Shown: positions 8,117-16,097, numbered from the stretch's first letter. The stretch is DNA of 48,694 nucleotides from Tritonibacter mobilis (GCF_001681715.1 NZ_LNWY01000036.1:1-48694); one strand, 5' to 3'. Notes: generated by a model not told the origin, from the letters alone. Program-made: numbers and translations.

Positions 8117-9448
8117 ATGTACGACTTTAACTTCACCCGCAGTGATTTCCCCGACGGCTTTTTGTTTGGCTGTGCGACGTCGTCCTATCAGATCGAAGGA
8201 CATCAATTTGGCGGTGCCGGGCTTACCCATTGGGACAGTTTCGCAGCGACGCCCGGCAATGTGGTGCGGGCCGAAAACGGCGCGCTGGCCTGCGATCACT
8301 ACCACCGTTTTGAGGAGGACCTGGACCTCGCGGCAGCCGCCGGGTTTGACTGCTATCGGTTCTCGACCAGTTGGGCACGCGTTCTGCCCGACGGTATCGG
8401 CAGCCCCAACGCCGAAGGGCTCGATTTTTATGACCGGTTGACGGACGCGATGCTGGAGCGGGGCCTTAAACCCTGCGCAACTCTTTACCACTGGGAGCTC
8501 CCCCAGCCGCTCGCCGATCTTGGGGGCTGGCGCAATCGGGAAATTGGCAATTGGTTCGCCGAGTTCACAGATGTGATCATGTCACGGATCGGCGACCGGA
8601 TGTATTCTGTCGCGCCGATCAATGAACCGTGGTGTGTGGGGTGGTTGTCGCATTTCCTCGGCCACCATGCGCCCGGTCTTCGCGACATTCGCGCAACTGC
8701 GCGTGCCATGCATCATGTGCTGCTTGCCCACGGCCGCGCCATCGAGGTGATGCGCGGTCTCGGTATGTCCAATCTTGGCGCGGTGTTCAATTTTGAATGG
8801 GCAGAACCTGTGGATCAGAACCCAGAAGCCCTCGCGGCAGCTGAGACCTATGATGCGATCTACAATCGTTTTTTCCTCGGCGGTGCGTTCAAGGGCGCAT
8901 ATCCACAGGCCGCGCTGAAAGGGCTGGAACCCCACCTCCCCACAGGCTGGCAGGATGACTTTGAAACCATTACCCAACCGGTCGATTGGTGCGGGCTGAA
9001 TTACTACACACGCAAGGTGATCGGACCGGATGCAGGCCCGTGGCCGCATTACGCCGAATTGGATGGGCCGTTCCCGAAAACCCAGATGGGTTGGGAAATT
9101 TACCCGGACGGGCTCTATCACTTTTTGACGCGCACCGCGCAGGAGTACACCGGCGACCTTCCCCTGATTGTGACCGAAAATGGCATGGCGAACCCGGATG
9201 TATTACAGGATGGTGCCGTCCATGACGAAGCGCGTATTGCCTATGTGGAGGCGCATTTGGCACGTGTCCGCCGGGCCATTTCAGAGGGCGTACCGGTTGA
9301 GGGGTATTTCCTGTGGTCACTCCTCGACAACTACGAATGGGCGTTGGGGTATGAGAAACGCTTTGGCTTGGTGCATGTGGATTTCGACACGCTGACGCGC
9401 ACACCAAAGTCCTCGTATGAGGCGCTCATGCGCGCACTGGCCAACTGA
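8117..9448 (+). CDS. bglA: Beta-glucosidase (GH1)
   Basis: This 443-residue family 1 glycoside hydrolase has no signal peptide, so it is cytoplasmic. It begins FPDGFLFGCATSSYQIEG, the usual GH1 N-terminus. The acid/base Glu170 is in PINEPW and the nucleophile Glu354 in IVTENG. The C-terminal LLDNYEWALGYEKRFGLVHVD motif completes the active site. The start at 8117 lies four bases after the aglR stop, with AGGAC upstream inside aglR; a longer reading from 8075 would overlap aglR. Linkage to an alpha-glucoside operon means both glucoside anomers are handled under one regulator. It could also accept beta-galactosides or fucosides. Confidence 0.92.
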   Translation: MYDFNFTRSDFPDGFLFGCATSSYQIEGHQFGGAGLTHWDSFAATPGNVVRAENGALACDHYHRFEEDLDLAAAAGFDCYRFSTSWARVLPDGIGSPNAEGLDFYDRLTDAMLERGLKPCATLYHWELPQPLADLGGWRNREIGNWFAEFTDVIMSRIGDRMYSVAPINEPWCVGWLSHFLGHHAPGLRDIRATARAMHHVLLAHGRAIEVMRGLGMSNLGAVFNFEWAEPVDQNPEALAAAETYDAIYNRFFLGGAFKGAYPQAALKGLEPHLPTGWQDDFETITQPVDWCGLNYYTRKVIGPDAGPWPHYAELDGPFPKTQMGWEIYPDGLYHFLTRTAQEYTGDLPLIVTENGMANPDVLQDGAVHDEARIAYVEAHLARVRRAISEGVPVEGYFLWSLLDNYEWALGYEKRFGLVHVDFDTLTRTPKSSYEALMRALAN

Positions 9449-9466
9449 CAGTTTCATCAAATGTGC

Positions 9467-9489
9467 GCGCCGCGCAGAACGCGCGGCGC
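9467..9489. terminator. Terminator-like hairpin between bglA and ribH2
   Basis: GCGCCGCGC (9467-9475) pairs with GCGCGGCGC (9481-9489) around a five-base loop, in the 48-bp gap between two convergent genes. The stem is very strong but no T-tract follows on either strand, so it may stop transcription only partly. Confidence 0.6.
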
Positions 9490-9496
9490 TGCCAAA

Positions 9497-9964
9497 TTAC
9501 GCCGCAGCGGTCGCCGCAGGAACGAGCTCGCGATACAGCTCGGTGACACGCGCAGCAGCGTCTGCTGCCTCGCGCCCTTTTTTCACGAAGTGATCGACGA
9601 AGAAGGCGTGATGCTCTTCGCTGGGTTGGAAGTGATGTGGCGTGAGCGATACGGATAGGACCGGAACACCCGTTTTGAGCCCTGCATCCATCAAACCGGA
9701 AACAACGGCCTGGGCCACAAAATCATGACGGTAAAGACCGCCGTCGACCACCAAAGCTGCCGCTGCAACAGCGTCGTAATCGCCGGTGGCCGCGAGATTT
9801 TGAGCCAGCAATGGCATCTCAAACGCACCGGGGACGTCGAAGACATCCACACTCGCGTCAAGACCAAGTTCGTCCAGCCGTTGCTGAAAACCAATCAGCG
9901 CCTGATCCACGATGTCGGCATGCCATTGAGCCTTGATGAAGGCGAATTTTGGGGATTTTGTCAT
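9497..9964 (-). CDS. ribH2: 6,7-dimethyl-8-ribityllumazine synthase, RibH2 type
   Basis: This 155-residue enzyme joins 5-amino-6-ribitylamino-uracil with 3,4-dihydroxybutanone phosphate to make lumazine, the riboflavin precursor. The motifs AQWHADIVD, FDVPGAFEMPL, DGGLYRHDFVAQAVV and SVSLTPHHF...HHAFF match the decameric RibH2 group known from Brucella and Mesorhizobium. Ordinary pentamer-based RibH proteins look different. The ATG at 9964 follows GAAAGGATC; a second ATG seven codons earlier (9985) is possible. The gene stands alone, with no other rib gene beside it. It is preceded by an FMN riboswitch, so it should be made when flavin is scarce. Confidence 0.92.
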   Translation of the reverse strand: MTKSPKFAFIKAQWHADIVDQALIGFQQRLDELGLDASVDVFDVPGAFEMPLLAQNLAATGDYDAVAAAALVVDGGLYRHDFVAQAVVSGLMDAGLKTGVPVLSVSLTPHHFQPSEEHHAFFVDHFVKKGREAADAAARVTELYRELVPAATAAA

Positions 9965-9971
9965 AGCTCTT

Positions 9972-9994
9972 GATCCTTTCAACATGACAGAATC
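9972..9994 (-). promoter_or_regulatory. Possible hairpin hiding the ribH2 ribosome-binding site
   Basis: On the transcript GAUUCU (from 9989-9994) can pair with AGGAUC (from 9972-9977) across an 11-base loop, covering the AGGA ribosome-binding site. This would fit translational control by the upstream FMN riboswitch. Base pairing was judged by eye only. Confidence 0.35.
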
Positions 9995-10040
9995 CCAGAG
10001 CGCAAAAGACCACCCGCACCCATCGGTACGCGCAGTACAT

Positions 10041-10160
10041 TCTCTCCCATCCGGACTATGACCGTCGGCCCCGGAATTCCACCGGATCTGCTGACCCATC
10101 CCAACGGGATGGCGCTCGCGGGCTGTAACCGCCGGTGGGGAATTTCACCCCGCCCTGAGA
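10041..10160 (-). promoter_or_regulatory. FMN riboswitch (RFN element) of ribH2
   Basis: Read on the minus strand this stretch carries the conserved RFN blocks in order: UCUCAGGGCGGGGUGAAAUU, CCCCACCGGCGGU, then AGCCCGCGAGCG. A variable arm follows (CCAUCCCGUUGGGAUGG), then GGUCAGCAGAUCCGGU, GAAUUCCGGGGCCGACGGU and CAUAGUCCGGAUGGGAGAGA. The 3' end is 76 bases before the ribH2 start. FMN binding turns expression off in this family. Confidence 0.95.
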
Positions 10161-10210
10161 ATGAAATTGAGCTAGGGGCTGGTCGTGCATTTGTCAATGG
10201 AGCCATGCTT

Positions 10211-10238
10211 AAGCGGCGACTTGTACGAAGCGCCGCTT
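10211..10238. repeat. Inverted repeat between ribH2 riboswitch and lacI promoter
   Basis: AAGCGGCG (10211-10218) and CGCCGCTT (10231-10238) form an 8-bp stem with a 12-base loop, followed on the plus strand by TGCTTTG. It lies between two divergent transcription units, where a terminator has no obvious client. It may be an insulator, an operator or a leftover. Confidence 0.4.
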
Positions 10239-10301
10239 TGCTTTGTCACTTTTTTGCGCAGAACGTCACAAAACTGTGCTAAAAACACCCTAAACAGCAA
10301 A

Positions 10302-10315
10302 TGGAAACGTTTCCA
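10302..10315. promoter_or_regulatory. Operator of the second LacI regulator
   Basis: TGGAAACGTTTCCA is a perfect 14-bp CG-centred palindrome, 23 bases before the start of the LacI gene at 10339. It differs from the AglR site in its arms, so the two regulators should not cross-bind. Its position predicts autoregulation of the whole downstream operon. Confidence 0.8.
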
Positions 10316-10338
10316 AACCACGAATCGAGACTTTTTGC

Positions 10339-11427
10339 ATGGCTAACAAAACCCGCATCACCATCAAGGATGTCGCCCGTGCGGCAGGGTGCGGTGTCGC
10401 TACAGCAAGCCGTGTTCTGAATAAATCTGGCTCGGCCAGCTCAGAGACTCGCGAACGGGTTGAGCAAGCCGCGCGCGATCTTGGATTTGCGTTTTCAGCT
10501 ACCGGTCGCGCTTTGCAAAGCCGTAAGAGTATGACGGTGGGGTGCCTGATCCCGTCGCTTGCCAATCCGGTTTTTGCCGAAGCGGTACAAGGCGCACAGG
10601 AAGAACTACGCAAAGAGGGCTATCAGCTGCTGGTGGCCAGCTCCAACTATGACGGTGAAACCGACAACGAAATCCTCACAACGCTATTGGCCAAAGATGT
10701 CGACGGGTTGCTGGTGACCATGGTGGACCCGCAGGACAGCTCAGCGCTGAACATGGCGCAGGGCCGAAATGTCCCCACATGTCTGATGTTTCACGACCCC
10801 CTGCCCGGCTGGCCAAGCGCGCATGTGTCCAACGCCGAGGCCGCCGCGGAGGTTGCACGCCGATTTGCACGGTATGGCCACCGGCGCACGGGGTTTTTGG
10901 CGCTTCGCTTTGCAACATCAGATCGCTCGCGCAATCGTTTTGACGGGTTTCGCGCAGAATGCGCGGCGCAGAACCTGCCTGCACCAGAACTCATTGAAAT
11001 TACTGAAACCGAGGCCAATACCCCAAGCATCCTTGCGCAACGTCTGTGCGAGCACCCCGAACTGACCGCGATCTTTGCGTCGAATGATTTTCTCGCAATC
11101 GCGGTGCAAAAGGCCGCGAACCTCATGGGCTGGCACGTGCCGCAGGATCTGTCGGTGGTGGGGTTTGACGGTATTGAGGTGGGGCGGCTTTTAGATCGCC
11201 CGCTTGCGACCATTGAAACCACACCAGAGGCGATGGGCCGTCAGGCTGCGCAAACGCTTTTGGTTGGATTGCAGGGAGGCGAAATGGCTGAGCTCACGCC
11301 CCTGCCCTTTACTTTCCGTGTTGGGGCAACCTTGTCCACGCCCCGCACGAAAAGCCCTGACGACGACCGGGGTGCTGCCCAGTCGCCGTCTGTTCCCCCG
11401 CTCACGTCCAACGTCAAACAAGGATGA
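10339..11427 (+). CDS. LacI-family regulator of the phosphodiester-type ABC operon
   Basis: This 362-residue LacI/GalR protein has helix-turn-helix TIKDVARAAGCGVATASRVL (about 8-27), a hinge with ATGRALQSRKS, and a ligand-binding domain beginning VGCLIPSLANPVF. The C-terminal 30 or so residues (from LSTPRTKS) are a polar tail beyond the usual domain end. It is the first gene of a tight operon; the binding-protein gene starts four bases later. The perfect palindrome at 10302-10315 is its likely site. LacI proteins mostly sense sugars or nucleosides, so the effector could be a sugar-like part of the imported compound. No gene name is warranted. Confidence 0.88.
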   Translation: MANKTRITIKDVARAAGCGVATASRVLNKSGSASSETRERVEQAARDLGFAFSATGRALQSRKSMTVGCLIPSLANPVFAEAVQGAQEELRKEGYQLLVASSNYDGETDNEILTTLLAKDVDGLLVTMVDPQDSSALNMAQGRNVPTCLMFHDPLPGWPSAHVSNAEAAAEVARRFARYGHRRTGFLALRFATSDRSRNRFDGFRAECAAQNLPAPELIEITETEANTPSILAQRLCEHPELTAIFASNDFLAIAVQKAANLMGWHVPQDLSVVGFDGIEVGRLLDRPLATIETTPEAMGRQAAQTLLVGLQGGEMAELTPLPFTFRVGATLSTPRTKSPDDDRGAAQSPSVPPLTSNVKQG

Positions 11428-11431
11428 ACCC

Positions 11432-12451
11432 ATGAAACATATCGCTCTTGCGGGTCTGGCTGCAACCGCTCTTGCAGCGCCGCTTACAACCACATTTGCA
11501 ACTTCTGCGCAGGCCGAAGATGCCATCTGCTACAACTGCCCGCCGCAGTGGGCGGACTGGGCCTCTATGCTGGAAGCCATCGAGACTGAAATCGGCGTCA
11601 GCCTCCCGCATGACAATAAAAACTCCGGTCAGACCTTTGCGCAACTGGTGGCTGAAAAGGAAAACCCGGTCGCGGATGTTGCCTATTATGGCGTCACCAC
11701 CGGCATCAAGGCGGGCAAAGAAGGGCTGGTCGAGGCCTATAAGCCTGCGGGTTTTGACGACATCCCCGAAGGGCTGAAAGATCCAGAGGGCAAGTGGTTT
11801 GCGGTTCATTACGGCACCATCGGGTTCTTTGTGAATGTCGATGCCCTTGGCGGAGCGCCAGTGCCGCAGTGTTTTGCCGACCTGAAAAAGCCCGAATATC
11901 AGGGTATGGTGGGCTATCTCGATCCGTCCTCGGCGTTTGTCGGCTATGCGGGTGCGGTGGCTGCCAACCTTGCCTTTGGCGGCGATCTTCAGAACTTTGA
12001 CCCGGCGATCCAATTCTTCTCTGAATTGGCGGAGAACTCACCGATTGTGCCGAAGCAGACCTCCTTTGCGCGCGTGGTTTCGGGCGAAATCCCGATCCTC
12101 TTTGACTATGACTTCAACGCGTATCGCGCAAAATATGAAGAGGACGGCAATTTTGAATTCGTCCTGCCCTGCGAAGGGTCCGTGCGCGTCCCTTACGTCA
12201 TGAGCCTTGTAGGGAATGCTCCGCACAGCGAAACCGGCAAGAAAGTTCTGGACTTCATCCTGTCCGACAAGGGTCAGGCGATCTGGACCAATGCCTATCT
12301 GCAGCCCTCCCGTCCGGTGGAACTGCCTGCCGAGGTGGCCGAGAAGTTCTTGCCCGCAAGCGACTATGAGCGCGCGCAGGCTGTGGACTATGCCGAAATG
12401 GAAAAAGCGCAGGCCGGTTTTGGCGAACGCTACCTGAACGAAGTGAAATAA
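11432..12451 (+). CDS. ABC transporter solute-binding protein (Fe3+/spermidine-type fold)
   Basis: This 339-residue periplasmic binding protein has a Sec signal peptide ending at about residue 28 (AQA before EDA). The mature N-terminus carries two cysteines, Cys33 and Cys36, in ICYNC, which could form a disulfide. The domain pattern (ADVAYYGVTTGIKAGKEGLVEAY, then KWFAVHYGTIGFFVNVDAL) resembles the family of iron, spermidine and phosphonate binders. Iron-binding tyrosine pairs are not evident. The longer reading frame upstream runs through lacI and is not real; the ATG at 11432 gives a clean signal peptide. Next to a GpdQ-like phosphodiesterase, its ligand is inferred to be a phosphodiester such as a glycerophosphodiester. 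Confidence 0.85.
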   Translation: MKHIALAGLAATALAAPLTTTFATSAQAEDAICYNCPPQWADWASMLEAIETEIGVSLPHDNKNSGQTFAQLVAEKENPVADVAYYGVTTGIKAGKEGLVEAYKPAGFDDIPEGLKDPEGKWFAVHYGTIGFFVNVDALGGAPVPQCFADLKKPEYQGMVGYLDPSSAFVGYAGAVAANLAFGGDLQNFDPAIQFFSELAENSPIVPKQTSFARVVSGEIPILFDYDFNAYRAKYEEDGNFEFVLPCEGSVRVPYVMSLVGNAPHSETGKKVLDFILSDKGQAIWTNAYLQPSRPVELPAEVAEKFLPASDYERAQAVDYAEMEKAQAGFGERYLNEVK

Positions 12452-12460
12452 CTCCATTTC

Positions 12461-12488
12461 CGGGAGCGCGCGACCTTGCGCGCTCTCG
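12461..12488 (+). repeat. Hairpin between the binding-protein and permease genes
   Basis: CGGGAGCGCGC (12461-12471) pairs with GCGCGCTCTCG (12478-12488) as an 11-bp stem with one G-U pair and a six-base loop, starting nine bases after the binding-protein stop. No T-tract follows, so it probably protects the upstream mRNA or thins transcription into the permeases. Confidence 0.65.
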
Positions 12489-12494
12489 GATCTA

Positions 12495-13313
12495 ATGAAA
12501 GAGACCCCCGTGACGGCCCGTTCCTTTGGCGTCTTATGCCTTCTCCCACTGCTGATATTCTCGCTCGCGTTTCTGGCGTTGCCTTTGGTGCGCCTCGTGC
12601 TGTCGTCCTCTGAGGGCGCGGACGGCTGGAGCGTCTATATCCGTATGTTGCAAACCCCGCGTTATCTGGCTGCCCTTCTGCAGACCCTTCTGGTCTCGGG
12701 CGCTGTGACTGTCGCCGCCTTGGCAGTCTCCACCACTGCGGGGCTTTTTCTGACCCGCAATCGGTTCTGGGGACGCAGTGCCCTGTTGTCGATCCTGACA
12801 CTGCCCCTCGCGTTTCCCGGTGTGGTGGTTGGTTTTATGATCATTCTCCTGGGCGGGCGTCAGGGGTTGGTGAACCAGATCACCCCCGGCCATGTTGTTA
12901 TTGCCTATTCCACCTTTGGGTTGTTTCTGGGCTATCTCTATTTCTCCATCCCACGAGTGCTGCTTACGGTGATGGCCGCAGCGGAAAAGATCGACCCGGC
13001 GCTGGAAGAAGCGGCGCGCAGTCTTGGCGCACCTGCATATAGGGTGCTGTGGGACGTGCTGCTCCCGGCCCTGCGTCCGGCAATGGTTGCGGCAGGGGCA
13101 ATCGCATTTGCCACCGCCATGGGCGCGTTTGGCACGGCATTCACCTTGGCCACCGACATCGATGTGCTACCGATGGTGATCTACACGGAGTTCACGCTCT
13201 CGGCCAATTTCGCCATGGCCTCGGCGCTCTCTATCGCATTGGGCGTCGTCACCTGGGGCGTCCTGCTGATCGCACGCAGCCTCTCTGGCGGCACAGTCGC
13301 GGCGGGAGGATAA
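12495..13313 (+). CDS. ABC transporter permease, subunit 1
   Basis: This 272-residue inner-membrane permease is of the spermidine/iron (PotB/FbpB-like) class, with about six helices. The EAA loop LEEAARSLGAPAYRVLWDVLLPAL lies near residues 175-200. The ATG at 12495 lies directly behind the intercistronic hairpin and has no good ribosome-binding site. A GTG at 12510 is an alternative start that would remove five residues. It is 3 bp from the second permease and forms a heterodimer with it. Confidence 0.87.
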   Translation: MKETPVTARSFGVLCLLPLLIFSLAFLALPLVRLVLSSSEGADGWSVYIRMLQTPRYLAALLQTLLVSGAVTVAALAVSTTAGLFLTRNRFWGRSALLSILTLPLAFPGVVVGFMIILLGGRQGLVNQITPGHVVIAYSTFGLFLGYLYFSIPRVLLTVMAAAEKIDPALEEAARSLGAPAYRVLWDVLLPALRPAMVAAGAIAFATAMGAFGTAFTLATDIDVLPMVIYTEFTLSANFAMASALSIALGVVTWGVLLIARSLSGGTVAAGG

Positions 13314-13316
13314 AAG

Positions 13317-14105
13317 ATGATGAGACTTCCAAAACTGTTATCAATGCTGGTCACATTGCTGGCCTGCGCCTTTTTGCTGGTGCCAACCTTGCAATCCGTG
13401 TTGGCAGGTATCACCGCCAACTATTTCCGCGGCATCTCCTCCGGGCTGACCCTCAAATGGGTGATTGAGGTCTGGACGCTTTATGCAGATAGTATTTTCC
13501 TCTCCATCTGGCTGGCGATTACCTGTCTTGCGGTGACGCTCATTCTGGGCGTGCCTGCAGCCTATGCGCTGGCCCGCAACCCCGGCCGTCTGTCGCGGGT
13601 TCTTGAGGAATTCATCTCCCTGCCGCTGGCAATTCCGGGCCTCGCGCTGGCGCTGGCGTTGTTGCAGCTTTATGGCTCCCAGCAGGGGTTTCGCGCTCAC
13701 TGGAGTTTCATCCTCGTGGGGCATGTGCTCTACACCCTACCCTTCATGGTGCGGGCGGTGCAGGCGGTGCTTGCGGCCATCGACCTGAAAACGCTCGAAG
13801 AAGGTGCAGCCTCACTTGGTGCAGGGCCTGCGCGTCGGTTTGTCGATATCGTCGTCCCCAATGCCTTGCCCGGCATCCTCGCCGGGAGCCTTACGGTGGT
13901 GACGCTCTCCATTGGTGAATTCAATCTTACATGGATGCTGCACACGCCACTGCTGAAAACCCTGCCGGTCGGGCTAGCGGATTCTTACGCCTCCATGCGG
14001 CTGGAGATCGCTTCTGCCTATACGCTGGTTTTCTTTGTGATGATCGTCCCGCTTCTAATGGCCATGCAATGGGCCTCCGCCCGTGCCCAAAGGATACTGT
14101 CATGA
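13317..14105 (+). CDS. ABC transporter permease, subunit 2
   Basis: This 262-residue permease has an N-terminal helix (LSMLVTLLACAFLLVPTL) and further helices. Its EAA loop LEEGAASLGAGPARRFVDIV contacts the ATPase. Two ATG codons lie in tandem at 13317 and 13320, and either may be used. Its stop codon overlaps the ATPase start (ATGA at 14102-14105), indicating translational coupling. It pairs with the 12495 permease. Confidence 0.87.
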   Translation: MMRLPKLLSMLVTLLACAFLLVPTLQSVLAGITANYFRGISSGLTLKWVIEVWTLYADSIFLSIWLAITCLAVTLILGVPAAYALARNPGRLSRVLEEFISLPLAIPGLALALALLQLYGSQQGFRAHWSFILVGHVLYTLPFMVRAVQAVLAAIDLKTLEEGAASLGAGPARRFVDIVVPNALPGILAGSLTVVTLSIGEFNLTWMLHTPLLKTLPVGLADSYASMRLEIASAYTLVFFVMIVPLLMAMQWASARAQRILS

Positions 14106-15124
14106 CCCTGTCTCTTTCGTCTGTTGCCAAAACCTATGGTGATGGCACCCGCGCCCTGAACCCAACCGATCTGGAGATCAATCCCGGCGAGATCATTTCG
14201 CTCCTTGGCCCCTCAGGCTGCGGCAAGACCACCCTGTTGCGGCTGATTGCCGGACTTGAAGTGCCGGATAATGGCGCGAACATCCGGTTTGGCGACGAGG
14301 ATGTCACCCGCCTCCCCGTGGAAAAGCGCAACGTCGGCATGGTGTTCCAATCCTATGCGCTGTTTCCCAATATGTCCGTGCGCGACAATATTGGCTACGG
14401 GCTAAAGATGCAGCGTCTGCCGCGCGCCGAGATCCAGAGCCGTGTGGACGAGGTGATCGCCCTGTGTCGTCTGGAGCCCTACGCAAACCGCGCGATCACC
14501 GCCCTGTCCGGCGGGCAGCGACAGCGCGTCGCCCTCGCCCGCGCCTTTGCACCGCGCCCACGTCTGATGCTGCTGGACGAACCCCTGTCCGCGCTTGATG
14601 CGGCCTTGCGGCTGGAGTTGCGCGACGAGTTGGCGGCCTTGCTGCGCCAGTTTGGCACCACGGTGATTTTTGTCACGCACGATCAGGACGAGGCCCTCGC
14701 TATCGCTGATCGCGTCGCAGTGATGGAAGGCGGAAAAATCCGCCAGATCGGCACACCAGAGGAGCTTTATCGCAACCCTCAATCCGCCTTTGTCGCGGAA
14801 TTCGTAGGGCACGCGATGCCACTTTCTGGTGAAATCAGACAGCAAACCCTGTGTCTGGAAGGTGGTGAGCTGCCGCTCCCGGATCATGCAGGCGGTGGCT
14901 CGGTTTATGTGCGCGCAGAAGACTTGCGTGCCGACCCGACAGGACCGTTACAAGCGAAGGTAGAGACCGTCACCTTCCTTGGCACACACTACCGACTGGG
15001 CCTCACCGGCCTCACGGGGCAGCGCATGTTTGCACTGCATCATGGCGCCTCTTCGCCTGCTATTGGCGATAATTTACGCCTGTCCATCGCGCCCGATGCG
15101 CTGATCTGCCTTCCTCATTCGTAA
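14102..15124 (+). CDS. ABC transporter ATP-binding protein
   Basis: This 340-residue PotA/FbpC-type ATPase has Walker A GPSGCGKTT (36-44), Q-loop VFQSYALFPN, signature LSGGQ, Walker B LMLLDE and H-loop VTHDQDE. A C-terminal TOBE-like domain covers about 240-340. The start overlaps the permease stop by four bases; a longer frame from 13931 lies inside the permease gene and is rejected. It powers the 12495/13317 permease pair. Substrate class cannot be told from the ATPase. Confidence 0.9.
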   Translation: MTLSLSSVAKTYGDGTRALNPTDLEINPGEIISLLGPSGCGKTTLLRLIAGLEVPDNGANIRFGDEDVTRLPVEKRNVGMVFQSYALFPNMSVRDNIGYGLKMQRLPRAEIQSRVDEVIALCRLEPYANRAITALSGGQRQRVALARAFAPRPRLMLLDEPLSALDAALRLELRDELAALLRQFGTTVIFVTHDQDEALAIADRVAVMEGGKIRQIGTPEELYRNPQSAFVAEFVGHAMPLSGEIRQQTLCLEGGELPLPDHAGGGSVYVRAEDLRADPTGPLQAKVETVTFLGTHYRLGLTGLTGQRMFALHHGASSPAIGDNLRLSIAPDALICLPHS

Positions 15125-15133
15125 AGCTTAAAC

Positions 15134-15946
15134 ATGACTTCATTCATTCAACTCACCGACACGCATATCGTCTCTGAGGGCAGCCTCGCATATGGCCGTT
15201 CGAATACCGCCGCCGCGCTTGTCAGTGCGGTCGAGACCATAAATGCACGGCTGCCACTGCTGGATCCGGTTGACTGTGTGGTTCTGACCGGAGATCTGAC
15301 GGATCACGGCAGCGCCGATGAATACACCCGTCTGCGCCAGTTGCTCTCGCCGCTTAAGGTGCCGTTGCGGGCGATCCCCGGCAATCACGACCTGCGCGAG
15401 GCGATGCGTGCAGCCTTTGCCGATGAAGACTGGATGCCCGGCTCTGGTCCGATCCAATGGCACCACGACTTTGGCCCCTTCTCGATGATCGGGCTTGATA
15501 CGCTGGTCGAAGGCGCGCCCTACGGTCTGGTTTGCGAAGACGGGCTTTTGTTTCTAGAGCGCACCCTGTCTGAGCTCGAGGATAAACCGATTGTCGTCGC
15601 CACCCATCACCCATGGATACGCTCAGGCATGGTTGAGATGGATCGCAATAATCTACGCAATGGGCAGGCGGTGCTGGAACTGCTGCAAAACCACTCTGGT
15701 CCTGCGCAAATAATATCGGGCCACCTACATCGTGCCATGTCGGCACTGGTCGGCGGCATCCTGCATCAGGTTGCGCCTGCGCCTTGCCATGCGGTGCATC
15801 TGGACCAGCGTGAAGACACCACCAACAGCCTCGTATTAGAGCCGGGCAACGTCACGATATACAATTGGCGCGGCGCGGATGGCGGACTTGTGAGCGACAC
15901 ACTCCCCATCGGAAGCCACCCCGGACCATGGCCGTTTTATGGTTAG
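15134..15946 (+). CDS. GpdQ/CpdA-like metallophosphoesterase (phosphodiesterase)
   Basis: This 270-residue calcineurin-fold enzyme has all metal-binding blocks: Asp9/His11 (LTDTH), Asp54 in TGDLTDH, GNHD (83-86), THHPW near 157 and GHLH near 196. The C-terminal part, with HQVAPAPCHAV and GPWPFYG, recalls the glycerophosphodiesterase GpdQ (HQVPYCHED and GPWLYD, from memory) more than plain cAMP phosphodiesterase CpdA. There is no signal peptide, so it acts in the cytoplasm after import. It is the last gene of the operon, nine bases after the ATPase. Predicted role: cleavage of an imported phosphodiester, perhaps a glycerophosphodiester. A cyclic-nucleotide phosphodiesterase is the main alternative. 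Confidence 0.8.
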   Translation: MTSFIQLTDTHIVSEGSLAYGRSNTAAALVSAVETINARLPLLDPVDCVVLTGDLTDHGSADEYTRLRQLLSPLKVPLRAIPGNHDLREAMRAAFADEDWMPGSGPIQWHHDFGPFSMIGLDTLVEGAPYGLVCEDGLLFLERTLSELEDKPIVVATHHPWIRSGMVEMDRNNLRNGQAVLELLQNHSGPAQIISGHLHRAMSALVGGILHQVAPAPCHAVHLDQREDTTNSLVLEPGNVTIYNWRGADGGLVSDTLPIGSHPGPWPFYG

Positions 15947-16044
15947 GTAACCCGCCCATGGGCCAGATAAAAACACACACTCAACCACCCGCAGGCGCAG
16001 GAATATTTCTTTTACAACAATAGTGTAGCTTTCCTCTTTTCCCT

Positions 16045-16082
16045 CCAGTTGGAACCGCTACAAAGCGGCCAATTGAAACTGG
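16045..16082 (+). promoter_or_regulatory. Nested inverted repeats in the leader of the fatty acid transporter gene
   Basis: CCAGTT (16045-16050) pairs with AACTGG (16077-16082), enclosing CCGCT (16055-16059) and AGCGG (16064-16068) with an ACAA loop. The structure ends right at the GGGAGAGGAG ribosome-binding site (16082-16091). It could be an operator or an mRNA hairpin tuning translation. Confidence 0.4.
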
Positions 16083-16097
16083 GGAGAGGAGAACTCC

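Noticed and set aside
10058-10282. Open reading frame on the plus strand across the riboswitch
   Set aside because: It runs antisense through the conserved FMN riboswitch and has no protein-like character.
13931-14101. N-terminal extension of the 14102 ATPase
   Set aside because: It lies wholly within the second permease gene, and the ATGA overlap gives a normal ATPase start.
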